From assembly GCA_025766275.1 (NCBI GenBank), contig JAFKAC010000249.1:1-45461 (forward strand): a stretch of DNA of 45,461 nt, read 5' to 3'. A program made the position numbers and the translations under genes. Source of the DNA: Lactarius indigo (Eukaryota; Basidiomycota; Agaricomycetes; Russulales; Russulaceae). Under the pieces are notes generated by a model. It saw only the letters and a list, made by a program, of their open reading frames with translations. It searched no databases and was not told the origin of the DNA. Below are positions 22,441-32,622 of this stretch, one piece after another (the first letter of the stretch is position 1; each line of letters starts with the position of its first letter).

Positions 22441-23434
22441 TTTCTGATACCATCCTTGGGCCTCAACCACCTCGTACGATCTTGACCCGCTATTAAGACC
22501 CTCAAAAGTACATCGTCTTGCTCAACCCCCCTACGCACCTACCATGTTTACTGTACTCACGCATATTCCTCTCATCGTTCGCTTACGCCCCCACTCAGTA
22601 GAACACCTTTACCACGCACTTTGTTCCTTTCTATGTCCAGCTTACAGTGTCCAGCTTGCGGTCGAAATACACGGGAGCTTGAAGGAACTTTCGGTGCGAC
22701 TTCAGCAAAAAAAAACCTATCTTTCACGTTGTGACGTTGCGCTTGTTTGAGTAGGAGTATCACTCCTATGGTGCGACTTGTGCGAACGCTTGACCTGCAC
22801 ACTCCTTTCATTCGTTCAAGTGCTTTCGAGATAGAAAAATAAGTAGCAAAACGAATCTATAGAGTCAGATGGGATGCTTCAGCCTCCCGGGTTCTAAGCT
22901 AGTCGAGCAGCTTTGTGCTGCCCTCAGGTTCTTCGGTAGTACACGCAATTTTGTCAATAACCGGCTGGGAACGATGGGTACCTCCGCCATACTTTCGCAC
23001 GATGCCCACTGCCCTTGTTGCGTCACAACCAGGTTGTGCCGACGCTGAGGGACCTCTTTATTATCTCCTTGGGGATCTTCCCGTACACGCCGTCCTGCGA
23101 GCCAGATCAGATGTGATAGCAGACGGAAACAACACTCACGATCAACCGCATCTCGTAAGCGTGCAGATGACGCGCCGGGTCACATGACCTTCCGGGTTTG
23201 ACACCGACGGCCGTCGAGCAGTCTTGTTGTCCGGTACTAGGGGCTTGGCTGGTGCCACAGGACGTAGTCGTTGTGGGGTAGCCAAGTTTGGCAGAATCCA
23301 TAAACGTGGACGGGGGCTGTAAAACCGCCCATCTCAGTAATAAAAAAACAGACCGGCACAGCGTAACCTGGTCACTCGCATCTGTGAAAGTGTTGTCATT
23401 ACCCAGGAGATCGGTCATTTTGCAGTCGGAAATA
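22441..23434. other. No gene recognised
   Basis: Short open stretches only. A minus-strand frame at 23499-23107 (GLPLEFNISDCKMTDLLG) runs on from the degenerate ORF to its right and may belong to it, but no family is evident. Confidence 0.4.
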
Positions 23435-24310
23435 TTAAATTCCAGCGGTAGCCCAAGGTTTGAACCCTTTGCCCAAGTCGGCCATTCCGTTGCAAGCATT
23501 TAGGGTGGAAAATGAGCTTACACTGAAAAGGTGCCCTTGTCCCATGCCAAGGGGTGTATATGAAGCGGGGTCAATGGGATCGAGCTCGTCCAGTCCATAA
23601 TTTGGACCTGCTGTAATTGTCCATGAGGCCAAGTGACAACGAGTCGGGTACCCCAATACGAACGCACCTGGCTCATTCGGGTCGGTCGGCGCGTCCAACA
23701 TGAATGCACTGGATTCGTTCAGCTCAATCGCTGCCCCCCCCGGTCGTTGTCGGCCCCTCAGTCGCCGCCCACATAACGTCATTTGATTGGACTGGCAAAG
23801 GACGGCGGTCATCTGAAGGGAAACCGAGTGATGGGTCGGGTAAAGCTGGAGACGCACCTGGCTCGTTCGAGTTGATTGCCGCCCCCCTCAACAGGCCGAT
23901 CCGCACTCACTGCGGCCACGGCTTGGTCTTTGTTGGGGCTTCCCCGTACGCTTGGATACGAAGGTACAGCACGGCGGTCATCTGAAGGGGAAGTGAGCGA
24001 CGATTCGGCTACCCCAGCACAAATGCACCTGGCTCATTCGAGTCGATTTCCGCCGCCTCGCTGACAGTCGCCGTCCCCTCTTCATCCTTACCTTCGGACA
24101 GGTTGGGCTCCACGGGCTCCGAGATACCAATCGTGAAACCGAGCTCTGGATCGAGCAATGCCGCACGCATCGTTGTCTTGTTTGTTTTTGCGGTAAACTT
24201 CCCGTGTGCTGAAGCGGACCATTTGTCCTTTTGAGCAACAACGATATCCTGAAGAGCTGCTTTTGAAAGCCCGTGCCTGTGTAGATCTAGTTTGAGCAGA
24301 CGGCGCAGAA
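23435..24310 (-). pseudogene. Degenerate ORF of unknown family with internal repeats
   Basis: Reading leftward, a frame near 24260-24100 contains VVAQKDKWSASAHGKFTAKT and MRAALLDPELGFTIGISEP, which read like real protein. It then passes through frame changes into segments repeating the theme SNEPGA at about 24040, 23860 and 23680 (DNA core GCACCTGGCTCATTCG on the plus strand), spaced roughly 175-185 bp. The last segment (23857-23435) has WTITAGPNYGLDELDPIDP. I do not recognise the family. The repeats and frame changes suggest an expanded and decayed gene. Confidence 0.4.
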
Positions 24311-24599
24311 CGGCGAAAAGGAAGAGATGAAGCGCTCACAAGTCGGACGCTCTCAATTGACGAAAATTTGATTTGGCATCGACGACGGTATTCAGCGTTG
24401 ACATTCTTTCGAAGCTTCAGGATGACGTTCGGATTGATAGCTTCAAAAAGGGGTCGCACGGCTTCAGGGGTTGGGCGGGTGCCATTTTATTGGCGCAGTA
24501 AGACGGGTTCGGTGGCAAACATTCCATCCATCCGAAATGCCCGGCTGGGCCCAGAGTATTGCTACCTGACAAATAAAAAAACAAAAACAAAAAAACAAA

Positions 24600-25045
24600 A
24601 AAATCATACGTTCGAAAAGTTCGACTAAGAACGCTTTCGAAAGGCCTTATGTTACGCCAAAAAAGGTCCGAAACGCCCTTAACACCTTTAGGGGGAGCCA
24701 CCGCAAAATATACTTCGAACCGACCTTACCGGTCCTGTCGAAAGTTTCGGGAGCATCGAATAAAAAGAACGAATAAAAAAAACATACGTTTCAAAAAGTT
24801 CGACTCTAAGAACGCTTTCGAAAGGCCTTGTGTTACGCCAAAAAAAGGTCCGAAACACCCTTAACGCCCTTAGGGGGTGCCGCCGCAAAAAATACTTTGA
24901 TCCAACCTTATAGTCCTGTCGAAAGTTTCGGGAGCATCGAATAAAAGAAACGAATAAAAAAAACATACGTTCGAAAAGTTTGACTGTAAGGGCACTTTCG
25001 AAAGGCTTCGTGACTCCGAAAAAGGTCCGAAACGCCGTTGGAACA
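24600..25045. repeat. Tandem repeat, unit about 180 bp, about 2.5 copies
   Basis: Units begin with CATACGTTCGAAAAGTTCGA or a close variant at 24605, 24783 and 24964 (spacing 178 and 181). Each holds TTTCGAAAGGC, a run of A followed by GGTCCGAAAC, CCTTAGGGGG, and TCGAAAGTTTCGGGAGCATCG. The third copy is cut short at about 25045. An open minus-strand frame (25050-24688) with a period of about 60 residues is a by-product of the repeat. Confidence 0.85.
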
Positions 25046-25139
25046 ACCAATATCCGGAAGTGAGCGATGCACGATTTGAGTTATGTGGTCAGGGAAGACT
25101 ATCTAGACTATCACCTCAAAAAAGTGATGGTCCACATAC

Positions 25140-25657
25140 TTATTGACGTAGTACATCGAAAATATATCTAATGAAGCCGCATCGGGATGTATCGCACATC
25201 TTCAACAAAGGGCCCGAATACTTGTGCGTGGTAAAAATAGGTAAGACTGCTTGGGAAGCGAGGACAAGATCAGAGCGAAAGTCAGGCACTTTCGTCGCGT
25301 CCCAATTTTTCGTGTAGCAGAGGTTCATGATGACGTCGACGGAAAAGCAGTGGAGGCCCAGCACGAGATTGCGGAACTTATCCTTTGTATCGCAAGAACC
25401 AAAAGTTTGAATAACGATGCCGGTTCAAATCAAAGGGCCTCTCACCTGCCGCAAATTGTTGAGCTAAGGCGTCGCAAAGAACGTGCGCCTGACGCATTGA
25501 TAAGTGAAACAGCTACAACAGTGGGACTGTGTCCTACCCGTTCCTGTACGAGATATTGTAATTGGATGATCGATGTCCTGGAGAAGAACGAGGTAAGGTC
25601 ATCTCTACGCCGTTTAGCGTCAGAGTAGTGTATGGGGCCACATGTTGAGGTATCCAT
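25140..25657 (-). pseudogene. Cytochrome P450 N-terminal-half fragment
   Basis: Minus-strand pieces match the region after the C-helix of fungal P450s: KRRRDDLTSFFSRTSIIQLQ and LVQERV (25640-25540). After a stop and frame change come LHCFSVDVIMNLCYTKNW and VPDFRSDLVLASQAVLPIF (25365-25250). The heme-binding Cys motif and the ExxR helix are absent, so only an internal part of the enzyme is present. It cannot be functional. The assignment rests on the order and spacing of these motifs. Confidence 0.7.
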
Positions 25658-25959
25658 GTCGTAGGCGCGATAGAGCGAGTGGTCCTTGTCCTATTTGTTC
25701 TTGTTCTTGTATATTTCGTTATACGCAGCAGGTAATTTGTGCGTTATAACAGGCAAAACAACGCAGTAGCATTCAATATGGACGAACTTCGTTAGGTGCC
25801 CAGCGAACAATCTCTCCTAGAGAAAAGGTATATCAAGGAAAGTGACAACAGAATATTTTGCGCACCATATTGTCGATGAAGTTGTGCATGCAAGTCGCTC
25901 ACTGGAAAGGACTCGCCCTTGATGAGCTCACGATACGCTAGCCATTGCCTGGAACAGGC

Positions 25960-26825
25960 AGCAAGTTTGGGTCCACGTGTATGCGCAGGAACATCTCGCT
26001 CTCGGGGACAACAGCACAAATGCAGGAAGCAAATGCCGAGATGCCTACAACAGCCTAGAAGAGCGAGCGCCAGGTAGTGGAGGTGTGCGGAATGAGCCGG
26101 AGATTCATGCTGCAGCAAAGAGGCCCGCAGGTAGTACCCGCAGGCGTATCCCTGCTGGAGTATGCTGGACCCGAGACCATGCACTTTGACAGGGGATTCT
26201 CGAGCGCGGTTGATGATACGAGACCCCAGACACCACCCATGTACTACCAAAGATGGAGCGAAGGGCGAGGAACTGTTTGAAGGGTGTTGACAAATCCAGA
26301 GCCGAGCTCAAGGACGGAGGACGCACAGAAAAGTAGATATATCACGAGGGGCCATAAGTTCCGCCTGTAGCGGTCGGACAGGATACCGAAAATGACCCAG
26401 GGTAGTGGGAGACGATCAGCATCCTTCCCGAAAGCGGACACCTGGGGAGATGAAGGGTGAGTAGAACACGCCAGACGTGGAGTGACAGGTGACAGGTGAC
26501 AGCTCCCCGATCAAAAAAAAAAAACGTGTGACAGCTCGTACAATCAACTTTCAGTCATAAGGTACAGAAAGGGGGACGAAGTAGAGGGTAGAAGCTTTGT
26601 CCTTATCGAATTGCTTCTGAAGACAAATGACACTGAGCAATACGCTGAAAAAGTCAATCGCATCGCAAGGAGGACTCGGAAGTTCCTATGTGGCTTCCTA
26701 TGTGGCTTAGGCTGCTTACCGAATCGTGCCGACACATACCTCGCTGGGATCTCCACGCTTTCCCCATCGCGGTGTGCAGAGTTGTAGGATAATCCCGTTC
26801 TTGGTGGGAAAAGCGGAGCGATCAA
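25960..26825 (-). pseudogene. Carboxylate transporter (JEN-like MFS) fragment
   Basis: Membrane transporter pieces in the right order but in several frames: CDAIDFFSVLLSVICLQKQF (26667-26607), VIFGILSDRYRRN and WPLVIYLLFCA (26395-26330), FLALRSIFG, MGGVWGLVSSTALEN, SILQQGYACGYYL, LIPHTSTTWRSLF and VPESEMFLR. These are hallmarks of the JEN1/proton-carboxylate symporter family (first half of a 12-helix protein). Between the first two blocks is a stretch starting GTACCT and ending CCCCAG, a likely retained intron; it contains a (GTGACAG)3 repeat and an A-run. The C-terminal half is missing. Confidence 0.8.
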
Positions 26826-28204
26826 ATGGCGGTAGGAGGGTCAAGAAGCCGACATTATGAAGTACTTCGTTAGTGGTTTGAGTATAAAATAAGAACGAAA
26901 AGTGTTACTTGCGTGTTATACCCATAGACGGAACAAATGACGGATGGCAAGAGTGGTGGGCTTTCCGATCCTCGGGTACTACCCGCAAAGGAGGAAGCAG
27001 TGGTGTGGTCGGGGATCCGTTGACATGTGGGTCGGGGATCAGTGAGTACTTTGCAGGGTTATATAGAGATGAAACTTAGCCTTTTCTCCCCTTCGTGGGA
27101 TTTCCTGGCGTCGCTGCTCGGAGGCGCTCCGCATGGAATCTCAGCATGACGCCCACGGGGATGTCGCTGCCGCTGCCGGAGGACACCGCCAACGCGAACC
27201 GCGCGACCCCAATCACGACGGCGACGATAACGCGATGGAGGGGCGAGGATGGGGACGCCGGCGGTAGCGACGGGTACGTGGCGAGGGTGAGATGTGGTTG
27301 CCGGGTATCGCCTTCCCCGAGGCTGAAAAAAGCAGTGAAACAAATGAAAAACAATTACTCTAAAGCAAGATAGATGCTAGCCAACCCGACCAACCCGAAA
27401 TCGCGATCCTCTCACACTTCGTCCTTCATAATATTAGTATAAATACTCATATAGATTGATGCACATACCCCGTATGCCTCATCTGTGGGGTAAATGTGGT
27501 GTGTCGTTACATGCGAGCCATCTTCTCTGGTAAAATCCACCGTGAGATGGCCGCCCGATCCCGCTGCACCGCTTTCGCCGTGCCAGCCTATGTTCCTGCA
27601 AGCGATTGTGAGTGCAGAGGGCACGTTAAAGAGGTGTCAGAACGTACCTCACAGTCGCGACCTTTACCCCCATTTTCTCAAGCCATCCTCTATTCCTCAA
27701 AAAATGAGCGTTGATGCGGTTTTTCGTGACCGCCCGTTTTCGTTTGCTACGCTTCGCGCGATAGAGTTCGCCCAATACAATGACGAGAGACATCGGAAGG
27801 GAGTGAGGAAGACGAGGCGACGGTCAAAGGAAAAGAGCTAAAGATTTGTACTCGTTTATGTTAGCCCGGGAATATCAACGACATAAGAAAGACGAACGTG
27901 AATCTAAAGATCCCTCTGCCACCAAACGAAGCCTAGAAAGCTATCTCACAAGCTGCCTCTCTTTCTGTTCTCGATCTCGTCATCGGAGATATCCGAAGCG
28001 ATACTGTCGACACGGGAGGTAGAGAAAACCCTCTCACCTGTCTTCTCTCTCTGCTTCTCGGCCTCGTCTTTGGGTTAGGGTTAGTGTTTGAGGTAAGATT
28101 GACGACGCTGGTGAGGCAGAGAGGTGAGTAACCGATACGAGAGGAGGATAAAGACCTTCTCACCTGTCACGTCGCTCCCTGTTTCTCGGCGTCGTCATTG
28201 GGAG
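26826..28204. other. No gene recognised
   Basis: 27060-27370 is GC-rich with open stretches on both strands but no motif. A minus-strand open stretch at 27624-27412 contains GHLTVDFTREDGSHVTTHH, which reads like a real exon of an unknown protein. Around 27950-28190 a CTCACCTGTC-type motif recurs three times within about 230 bp. A two-unit TTAGGG-like string at 28075-28084 is too short to mean a telomere. Confidence 0.4.
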
Positions 28205-28440
28205 ACTAGATGACAACGATAATCCGAGACTCAGATCCAGACGTCTTGTCAAGTCCATAGGCGATGACAGCTACCGTAGGCTTGTTGACAATCTGAAGGC
28301 CTGCAGCGGTACCAGTATCTTTGGTCACCTGACGCTCAGAGCCGAAGTAGCAGACGAGAACCGTGACAGTATCTCAAGCAGTATCATTGCTGAGGTTACG
28401 GTAGGCCTCAGTGGTCTCCTTAGTCCTGCCTAGGACCACG
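28205..28440 (-). pseudogene. Second HSP70 fragment (ATPase domain)
   Basis: The minus strand reads RTKETTEAYRN, a stop, then [40 protein letters not shown] and [11 protein letters not shown]. These match the stretch of HSP70 ATPase domains that normally reads VVTVPAYF..QRQATKDAG..AGL..LRI.NEPTAA.IAYGLDK. It is closest in wording to the ER (BiP/Kar2) type, but this is tentative. It covers a different part of HSP70 from the fragment at 21.9 kb and lies on the opposite strand, so the two are not halves of one simple copy. Confidence 0.8.
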
Positions 28441-29460
28441 AGAGATCCAGACTTCCCCAAAAGTTAGATCACACCCTTCAGCGCGGTACTTCAAGCTCGG
28501 CCAGCCAGGGAGGAAGGAAGAGATACGGTAACACGCACGTTCGCCGAAGACAGGAAAGATAAGAGAAGCAGGATCGATGTCGCGAACAGCAGTTACAGCA
28601 CGCATCCACGAAGAGCTGAAATAGCAGAGAGAGTCGTTAGGATCAAGGGAGCAGTGTGGCTAGTGATTGAAGTGATCGGTGATCGATTCGAACTTGAACG
28701 GGAAGACCTTTCTATGCCGGTGGTACAGTACTGACTGCCAGTGATGGCTACCCAACAACAGGTACCCGGCCCCTTCCGGGCTACAAGCAGACTAGTCTTA
28801 GGGGAGAATACTGGCCGATGAACAGAGATGGGAACTAGCCGCTAGAGCGGCGGCAGTAGTAGTAATTGAAGGGCCGTCGACTTTGGGAAAATGGTTGCGC
28901 CCTTTGTAACCTGACATTTCTACCAAGGGCAACTTGAACCTGAAGCGGCTAATCTGAAGGCTGGGAATGATGGCACAACTCAGATACGAACAGACTAACG
29001 AAGGGTAGGCTGGAGGTGGCCAAGCAGTCGTTTTTAAGAAATTTGAATGCCAGTGGTAACTTGAAGTACTAGGAGACTCAGAATTGACACGGTACATCAC
29101 AATGGGACTATACCGTCTTTCCAGCGTTGTCTAAGGACAAGAAAAGGATTCATTATTGCAGAAGCCTGCGTATATCCGGGAGTACCAATTGAAAAATGAT
29201 GCCAGTGATTCCAGGTCAAGTTGACTTGACCCAAGACTTGACTCCTGGAAAAGCGTCCGACGGAAAGCGTGGGATTGAAGTGGCGTGGGAGTTCTTTAAT
29301 TGGGTGTGGAGTTACGCACATGTTGCCAATATGATATCTCTTGTCCCCATACATTCCCACTATAATTGCTGCACGAATTCACAAATACGAACGGGATCTT
29401 CTTACGATATGGAAATGTGACGGTACTACGTGTTTCAGGTCAGTAATGCCAGTGGTTATG
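28441..29460. other. No gene recognised
   Basis: Short open stretches only. The string ATGCCAGTG or a close variant recurs near 29049, 29200 and 29448, possibly traces of a small repeat. The end of this stretch is the promoter side of the next gene. Confidence 0.4.
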
Positions 29461-29467
29461 TATAAAT
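29461..29467 (+). promoter_or_regulatory. TATA box of the DUF6698-like gene
   Basis: TATAAAT at 29461-29467, 48 bp upstream of the ATG at 29516. The distance fits a fungal promoter with a short leader. Confidence 0.5.
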
Positions 29468-29515
29468 GGGCCTTTGGAGCCATTTTTCCCCCTATCTTTT
29501 GACGTTGTGACGCCA

Positions 29516-31227
29516 ATGTCCACAGGGCAGTCTGACCCATCTGCGAATGGTAGTCCAAAGCGGTGCCAGTGTGGTACTGCCCATGATGCCCCAGGCTTGA
29601 GGACTCCGTATTGGGGGAGTCAACCTCGTCGGAGATCCCTCTCATCACCTGAACCCCCTAATGAGGACGACGGGCAACCGGCTAGGCAGAGGCAGCGGCG
29701 GTCAGGACTTGATGATGATCAGCCTGATGAGAACGGCGAGAGTCTCTTACAGTATGTTCTCGAATTCACTTCGGTTCCCTCACTGAAATAATCATGTCAT
29801 CAGGCTCCCCGATGATGAAAGCGGTGACTCTTCTCTCATCGACTCCGCTTACTGGAATTTTAAAGGGACGATCATCGGGCGTTATGCTGAAATGTGGGAC
29901 AATTACTATCAGATCTTAAATGTGGGAATATCGCGCAACCCGAACGTTGACGAAGACTACTTGCACACGAAGTTGTAAGTGACTCGCCGTGTTCATAACC
30001 TTTTAAATGTACCGACAAGGGTTTTCAGACAGAACCAACAATATAAGAAATTCCTCGTCTTGATAGAAATTTCTCCAGCTTTGGTCCCTCTACTTCAGAA
30101 GGCCAAAGATAATAAAACCGGCCAAGAACTCGCAAGGCAACTTGATTTAGCGGTATTCAAATTCAGCCTTTCCTATCTTGTTTACTGACTCGGAAATCAC
30201 TATTATCCTAGATTGATGCAGGCCGTAAACAAGTGCGGCGAGTCGACGCGAGCGGTATTTGTGGTGCAATTAGCCAGTGGCCCAGCATCAACTGGGAGCC
30301 AGCTTACCCAGTTGTACGCCGCCTTCTTGGATTCAACCACAACACGTCAGGTGAATTACTTTGCCCAGTTACACTTAATTGGCGTGATCCTAGGTGGGCT
30401 TTTCTTTGTAACTGTGGGCCAATGCCACTCATAATGCACCTTCAGTGTCCGTGAGAGACTCCGTCGTGGCATGCAGGCTGTTACTGCTGCTGACCATCCG
30501 GCATTTCTCTGGCCAAAGGGTTACTTCGACATAGAAGATATCCATAGAGGGTTTCTACGTGGTGAGGTGCTCGTGACGGTATGTCTCCCTCTCTGTGATT
30601 TTAAGTTACTGACGATATCCCAAAGGCATACAAGCACGTTTTTATTTCTCCAAGCTCCGCGAAAGAGACCAACAAGTCGACGCGTGGTAGCGATGCCAGT
30701 GCTGCCTTACATTTTGTCACTTATGAATCTATTGCCTACGTTGCAACGCTGGTAAGCGGATGTCCAGGCATGTGATTGGATTCCTACTAACTTCGGTACT
30801 TGCTCCGGTATAGATACGTTTTGGGCTCTCCGATGATATGACCTTTTGTGCGGGTGGACATGACACCGATGGAAAAGGAAGGGGAGGGTTTCCATACCGT
30901 CAACTCTACCACGAGCTCCTCGAATACAAGGACTTGATGTCAAAGGAGGAGCTGGAAGACCTCATTGAATGGTGGAATGAGTAAGCTTTCCTCTCGCTTC
31001 TCGGCCAGTCATTCACGCTCCCTTAAATGTTCCTAGGAAGGCTTCCTCAGACGTATTACTCTAACGGTACAATAAAGAAGGGCAGTGCGGGTGCCATCAT
31101 GCGGGAACAGGCTAAAGTGAGGCGACTTGCACGTGAACTTGAAGCGGCAACACGTGAACTTGAAGCGGCAGCGGCGGCTGCACAGGCAACAGAAATGGTA
31201 GAAGTGACAGGAGGCCCGAATAAATAG
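29516..31227 (+). CDS. DUF6698-like protein, 8 exons, 441 residues
   Basis: Exons in phase: 29516-29751, 29804-29974, 30029-30152, 30212-30393, 30446-30578, 30626-30751, 30814-30980, 31041-31227. They sum to 1326 nt, an open frame of 442 codons including TAG. All introns are 47-62 nt with GT..AG ends, one with CCTACTAAC before its acceptor. Domain content: a Ser/Pro-rich acidic N-terminus (to about residue 80), then an alpha-helical core with IIGRYAEMWDNYYQILN, ISQWPSINWEPAYPVVRRLL, GFNHNTSGELLCPVTLNW, PAFLWPKGYFDIEDIHRGFL, AYKHVFISPSSAKE, YESIAYVATLIRFGLSDD and FPYRQLYHELLEY..EWWNE. This order matches a family common in Agaricomycetes (DUF6698). Its role is unknown. The last exon is a Glu/Ala helix (LARELEAATRELEAAAAAA). 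No frame errors are seen, so it looks intact. The last acceptor could also be 31036, which gives an early stop. Confidence 0.8.
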
Positions 31228-32622
31228 CAGCAGTCAAGGCAATAGTAGTAGGCTACGGAAGAGTGAAATCGCTGACCAGTCCACAGTCGCTAGTATTAGA
31301 CTTATTAGTATGCGCATCGGACGTGTCCACAACTCAGTTGTATTTGCCCCATGACAGATTGTACGGCCCACACTTAGTATTATGACCGTGACCCGTGATC
31401 GCCGGCAACGCGACACCATCACAAAGAACCAACTTGAACTGAATAACCATAACCGTGACGATGATGTGTGGTGGGCCCGAAATCGTTCACTTTCGGTCTC
31501 GGTCCGGCATTGCGTGGCTTAGCTGCCACCCGTGACTGGCATATCCGAGTCGGTCTCGTGTTCCCACCGCCCACGGGCCAACCCTTCGCTCTCTCCACAC
31601 ACACAACACACTCTCTCCGACGCTCCTTTGTTTCCTCCCTCGCAACCACGAAAATGGACAACGATGACGCCGATGGCACTTAGCCCACTCGAAGACGGGC
31701 CGCGCGTCTTCGCACCTCGTGTCGCTTTGTTCCCTGCCAGTGGGCCTTCCACTGGCACTGGCAACCTCGTCGCATCGTCGTCATCGATTCCTTTCACCAT
31801 CGCTTCGCCCGTCGAACGCTTCGGCCACGCCGCTCCTTTGTCTCAGCAGAGGCACGCTTCGATCTCTATTGTCTCTGTCTCCATGCCTTACTAACTCCGA
31901 GTCGGATCCTTCGTATTGTAGCGCCTCCGCCGTCGTTGCCGGCTTCTCGTTGTCTCGGATTCGGCTGACCTCTGTCTCGTACCTTACACCTCGATCCCGC
32001 GCCTCACCTCCATATTTCGCACCTCTGTGTCTCGTTGTCTCGCTTCCCACCTATGCCACCGAATTCCCTCTTCTTGCACTTCTACCTTACCGCTTTTCCG
32101 TGGCTACTACGTGTTTGCCTGTATTAAAAGACCACACACCCTTACTGCTGAATGGACGGTGATTGTTTTTTTTACTCTTTCTCGTGTGACTCGGTTCGAC
32201 GTCCCTACTGTGGGCACTTGCAACCAACTCTGCTCATTGCTGTCTCGTTCTCACTGCCACAGGTGACATCGCCTCTTGTTTCGATTCGTCTCGCTCGCTT
32301 GTACTCGTACTACTCAATTAGGATATTGTTTGGCGCAACCCCATCAGTCATCTTTTTTTCACAAACGTCTATGCTTTCAAAATAGCTGTAAAAAGACCGG
32401 ACATCGCTCAAATATTCGTGTCATGTGCAACATACATGCGAGAGAAGAGAGGCAGAGCGGCGACAAATACCACTACCACGATGATGACGAATACAACTAC
32501 AGTGATGACGACGAATACGATCACGACGGCGGCAGGGTTAATGATGACCACGATGGCAGTGGCTCGGGTAACGACCTACGTTTGTGTCGTCCATACACGC
32601 ACAGCAATAAAACATACTAGTA
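31228..32622. other. No gene recognised; low-complexity stretches
   Basis: 31530-32160 is C/T-rich with Ser/Arg/Leu-type open stretches on both strands and no motif. A short good-context ATG at 31654 ends after 9 codons. 32460-32600 is a run of GATGACGAATAC-like triplets that reads as Asp/Tyr/His repeats or Thr/Met repeats depending on frame. Probably spacer, possibly including the 3' end of the Plavaka element, but I found no terminal repeats. Confidence 0.4.

Noticed and set aside
24688..25050. Phe/Arg-rich minus-strand protein
   Set aside because: Lies entirely in the 180-bp tandem repeat and repeats with it; no other support for coding.
28072..28086. Telomere repeat (TTAGGGTTAG)
   Set aside because: Fewer than two units in ordinary sequence; expected by chance and not evidence of a chromosome end.
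31532..32162. Ser/Leu/Arg-rich ORFs
   Set aside because: Openness explained by C/T-rich composition in several frames at once; no start context, introns or motifs that fit together.
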